From: Stagnihabitans tardus | GTDB taxonomy: Bacteria; Pseudomonadota; Alphaproteobacteria; Rhodobacterales; Rhodobacteraceae | DNA: 64,000 nucleotides | Assembly: GCF_009925085.1 (NCBI RefSeq) | Contig: NZ_JAABNR010000015.1 | Coordinates: 16,250 to 80,249, forward strand | Direction of reading: 5' to 3' | Shown: positions 62,055 through 64,000 of the stretch, piece after piece | Layout: each line of letters begins with the position of its first letter | Numbering within the stretch: position 1 is the stretch's first letter | The notes under the pieces: generated by a model | Database searches by the model: none | Seen by the model: the letters and a program-made list of their open reading frames with translations, nothing else | Told to the model about the DNA's origin: nothing | Program-made: the position numbers and the translations under genes

Positions 62055-62108
62055 GCCCCGAGGATTAGCCCAAGGGTCTTGACGCCTGACTAACGGCTAA
62101 AATTCGAA

Positions 62109-62609
62109 CTATCTCGCCCGACGCAGGCGGCGCACGAGGGCGGTCTCGACGGCGGGGGTGACGAATTTCGACACATCCCCGTTCAGGCGGCAGATTTCCT
62201 TGACCAGTTTCGAGGCGATGGCCTGGCGCCGCGCATCGGCCATCAGGAAGACGGTCTCGACCGAGGAATCCATCGCGCGATTCATGCCAACCATCTGGAA
62301 TTCATACTCGAAATCCGCCACCGCCCGCAGGCCGCGAATGATGATCCCCGCGCCCACATCGCGGGCGCAGTCGATCAGGAGGTTCTCGAAAGGATGGACG
62401 ATGATCTCGCCCCCCACCCGGGCCGAGATCGCCCGACACTCTTCCTCGACCATGGCGACGCGCTCTTCCAGGCCAAAGAGCGGCGCCTTGTCGCGGTTGA
62501 TGGCGACGCCAATCACCAGCCGGTCAACCAGCGCCATGGCGCGCTGGATGATGTCGATATGGCCCAGGGTTACGGGATCGAAAGTGCCGGGATAGAGGCC
62601 GATGCGCAT
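62109..62609 (-). CDS. coaD: Phosphopantetheine adenylyltransferase
   Basis: Penultimate step of coenzyme A synthesis: ATP plus 4'-phosphopantetheine to dephospho-CoA. It has 166 residues, standard length. The nucleotidyltransferase motif is YPGTFDPVTLGHIDII with His18, and other blocks are DRLVIGVAINRDKAPLF, IIRGLRAVADFEYEFQM and MADARRQAIASKLVKEI. It stands 73 bp downstream of the CBS-domain gene on the same strand. Confidence 0.98.
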   Translation of the reverse strand: MRIGLYPGTFDPVTLGHIDIIQRAMALVDRLVIGVAINRDKAPLFGLEERVAMVEEECRAISARVGGEIIVHPFENLLIDCARDVGAGIIIRGLRAVADFEYEFQMVGMNRAMDSSVETVFLMADARRQAIASKLVKEICRLNGDVSKFVTPAVETALVRRLRRAR

Positions 62610-62682
62610 GGGGGCTCCGAGCAGTTTTCGCCAATGCAGCGGAAACGGCGCGCAAGCGCAAGAGACAAAGCGCCGCGCCAGG

Positions 62683-63117
62683 TCAGACGCCGCGAATCAT
62701 CCCCTCCAGCGCGTCCTTCTCCGCCTCAAGGTCCTGGAGCCGCGCCTTGACCACGTCACCGATCGAGATGAGGCCCACCATCTGCCCGGCCTCGACCACC
62801 GGAATATGCCGGAACCGCCCCGCCGTCATCAGCTCCAGCACGCGGTCGGCCGTATCGGAGCGCGCACAGGTCGTGACCTGCGCCGTCATCAGGCTTTCGA
62901 CCCGGTCGGCCAGGCAGGCCGCACCGCGCCGCCCGATCTCGCGCACCACGTCGCGTTCCGAGACGATGCCCGAGACGCTGCGCCCATCGCGCGAGACGAT
63001 GATGGCGCCGATCCGCCGCGCCGACAGGGTTTCGGCCACCTGGGCCACGGTGGAGCCCGGCGGCAAGGTGACGACTCCGTCGTCGGATTTCGATTTGAGG
63101 ATGTGACTGACAAGCAT
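62683..63117 (-). CDS. Tandem CBS-domain protein
   Basis: Small cytoplasmic protein of 144 residues from the ATG at 63117 (MLVSHILKSKSDDGVVTL), which follows GGGAGGT. Two CBS motifs: about 10-65 (VAETLSARRIGAIIVSRDGR, VSGIVSERDVVREI) and 75-125 (VLELMTAGRFRHIPVVEAGQ, MVGLISIGDVV). CBS pairs bind adenosyl ligands such as AMP, ATP or NADH; stand-alone copies are regulators of unknown partners. A short coiled C-terminus (LQDLEAEKDALEGMI) follows. Confidence 0.93.
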   Translation of the reverse strand: MLVSHILKSKSDDGVVTLPPGSTVAQVAETLSARRIGAIIVSRDGRSVSGIVSERDVVREIGRRGAACLADRVESLMTAQVTTCARSDTADRVLELMTAGRFRHIPVVEAGQMVGLISIGDVVKARLQDLEAEKDALEGMIRGV

Positions 63118-63272
63118 GGGGACCTCCCTTCCTGTCCTTGCCAGACTGCTCCCGACGCAAGATTCGGTCAATCCACAAAATCTTCACGAAATTTTATTTC
63201 CGGCCGATCTGCGAAAATTCCCTTCCCGGTCCGTGGTCGCTCTGCCAAACTGACGGAAACCGGAGATGACGC

Positions 63273-63878
63273 ATGCTGCGACGGATTGCCCTTTGCCTGC
63301 TGGCGCCCCTGCCCGCCATGGCCCAGACCGCCACGCCCTGGGTCCATGTGATCGAACCGGCCTTCGGACAGGTGGTCTTCATGCCGGCGCCCACCCGTTT
63401 CCGGATCGGCGACCAGCAGGAGCGGGACGGGTTCCACATCCTGGAACTGGCACCGGAGGGCGAGAGCGTCGCAGCCTGGAGCCAGCTCATGACCCTGACC
63501 GCCAATGCCGGGCTTGCGACCAGCGCCACGCCCGAGGCCTTTCGCGACCAGTTCGCCGCCGGGTTCCACAAGGCCTGCCCCGAGAGCTTCTTCGCCGCCC
63601 CCGTGGAGCTGCCGCCCTTCAAGGGCGCCTCCGCCCAGGCCGCGATGATCCTGTCCTGCGGCAGCTACGAGGGCCAGTCCGAGACGGCGGCGGTGATCGT
63701 CCTGGCGGCGGGCGACACGATCTTCACGCTGCAATGGGCCGAGCATGGGCAAGCCACGCCCGGGCCGCAACAACCGGACTGGGCCACCTGGGAGCCGCGC
63801 TTCGGCCTTCTTTCCCAGGGCCGCATCTGCCCCCAGGTCGCGGGCGAGGAGATGCCCTATCCCTCCTGCAAGCCCTAG
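63273..63878 (+). CDS. Secreted protein of unknown function
   Basis: Protein of 201 residues with signal peptide MLRRIALCLLAPLPAMAQT. The mature part contains FRIGDQQERDGFHILELAPEG and ends SQGRICPQVAGEEMPYPSCKP (given in part: QGRICPQVAGEEMPYPSC); three Cys near the end and in LSCGSYEG could form disulfides. I do not recognise the family. The TAG stop overlaps the left end of an insertion sequence (63878), so the original C-terminus may have been changed by the insertion. Confidence 0.8.
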   Translation: MLRRIALCLLAPLPAMAQTATPWVHVIEPAFGQVVFMPAPTRFRIGDQQERDGFHILELAPEGESVAAWSQLMTLTANAGLATSATPEAFRDQFAAGFHKACPESFFAAPVELPPFKGASAQAAMILSCGSYEGQSETAAVIVLAAGDTIFTLQWAEHGQATPGPQQPDWATWEPRFGLLSQGRICPQVAGEEMPYPSCKP

Positions 63879-64000
63879 GGTCAGGACCCATTGATCACGC
63901 TCTAAGACCGTGATTCACGGTCGGCCAGGAGACCTGATTTATGAGCAACTTGTTCTGGCTGACCGAAGCCCAGATGGACCGGCTTCGGCCCTTCTTTCCC
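63878..64000 (+). mobile_element. IS5-family insertion sequence, left end (truncated by the window)
   Basis: The element appears to start at or near GGGTCAGGACCC (63878-63889, itself palindromic). A second palindrome, GACCGTGA-T-TCACGGTC, lies at 63906-63922, before the transposase start at 63941. CTAG at the junction would fit the short TA-type target duplication of IS427-group elements. The right end is outside the window, so the exact boundary is not proven. Confidence 0.7.
63941..64000 (+). CDS. IS5-family transposase, N-terminal fragment
   Basis: The first 20 residues are visible, MSNLFWLTEAQMDRLRPFFP, a near-invariant opening of IS5-family (IS427 group) transposases; the rest, including the DDE residues, is outside the window. 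A GGAG ribosome-binding site lies upstream. Confidence 0.85.
   Translation, partial: MSNLFWLTEAQMDRLRPFFP

Overview
The window is GC-rich chromosomal DNA from an alphaproteobacterium, most likely a member of the Rhodobacteraceae (Rhodobacter, Tabrizicola or Gemmobacter-like). This rests on several things read from the sequence: strong GC3 codon use, the glyQ / small membrane protein / glyS / PEP-utilising enzyme block, the folB-folP-glmM block, a SAM-II riboswitch ahead of metZ, and a TauR/Tpa/Xsc taurine pathway. No rRNA, tRNA, CRISPR array or prophage was seen. The only mobile element is the first 120 bases or so of an IS5-family element running off the right edge.

Layout. 1-2086: the tail of a sugar ABC transporter operon (two permeases) ending in a FucU/RbsD-type mutarotase. 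2146-4202: two coupled Lrp/AsnC regulators divergent from ilvC. 4324-6744: a stop-less hypothetical frame and a SPOR/peptidoglycan-binding protein with a dead protease domain. 6926-13513: glyQ, a membrane protein, glyS and a PPDK-type enzyme. 13714-19158: a cell-wall hydrolase, then folate and cell-wall genes (folB, folP, glmM, folE2). 19423-20715: metZ under a SAM-II riboswitch. 20828-24445: trxC, ftsY, an EamA transporter, ispZ and a membrane protein. 24580-26937: a GH3 glycosidase. 27051-31422: the overlapping operon cysK-mscS-alaX. 31732-33586: cytidine deaminase, rplY, pth. 34059-36828: ycjX-GNAT-ycjF. 37324-44216: truA, a SulP transporter, acs and an MHS-type MFS transporter. 44375-51063: a same-strand taurine dissimilation cluster (tpa, tauR, xsc, tauE, ackA). 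51155-52312: rnd. 52505-59977: a LacI-controlled ABC/GH2 beta-glycoside cluster. 60187-63878: a membrane chemoreceptor pair, coaD, a CBS protein and a secreted protein whose stop codon abuts the insertion sequence.

How genes work together. In the taurine cluster Tpa makes sulfoacetaldehyde, Xsc makes acetyl phosphate and sulfite, TauE would export sulfite, and AckA turns acetyl phosphate into ATP and acetate. Acs, on the opposite strand, can activate that acetate. Matching tandem direct repeats before both tpa and xsc (23 bp apart in each) are the probable TauR operators. The LacI cluster pairs import of a glycoside with its cytoplasmic hydrolysis by a GH2 enzyme.

The most unusual feature is a large set of short non-coding elements (about fourteen copies). 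Each pairs a GC-rich hairpin, whose stem changes while pairing is kept, with an AT-rich tail containing GATATTTG and usually AAGATGAAA. They sit in either orientation between genes, and together with two other palindromic repeat families they often abut or supply stop codons. A 107-bp tandem array follows pth.
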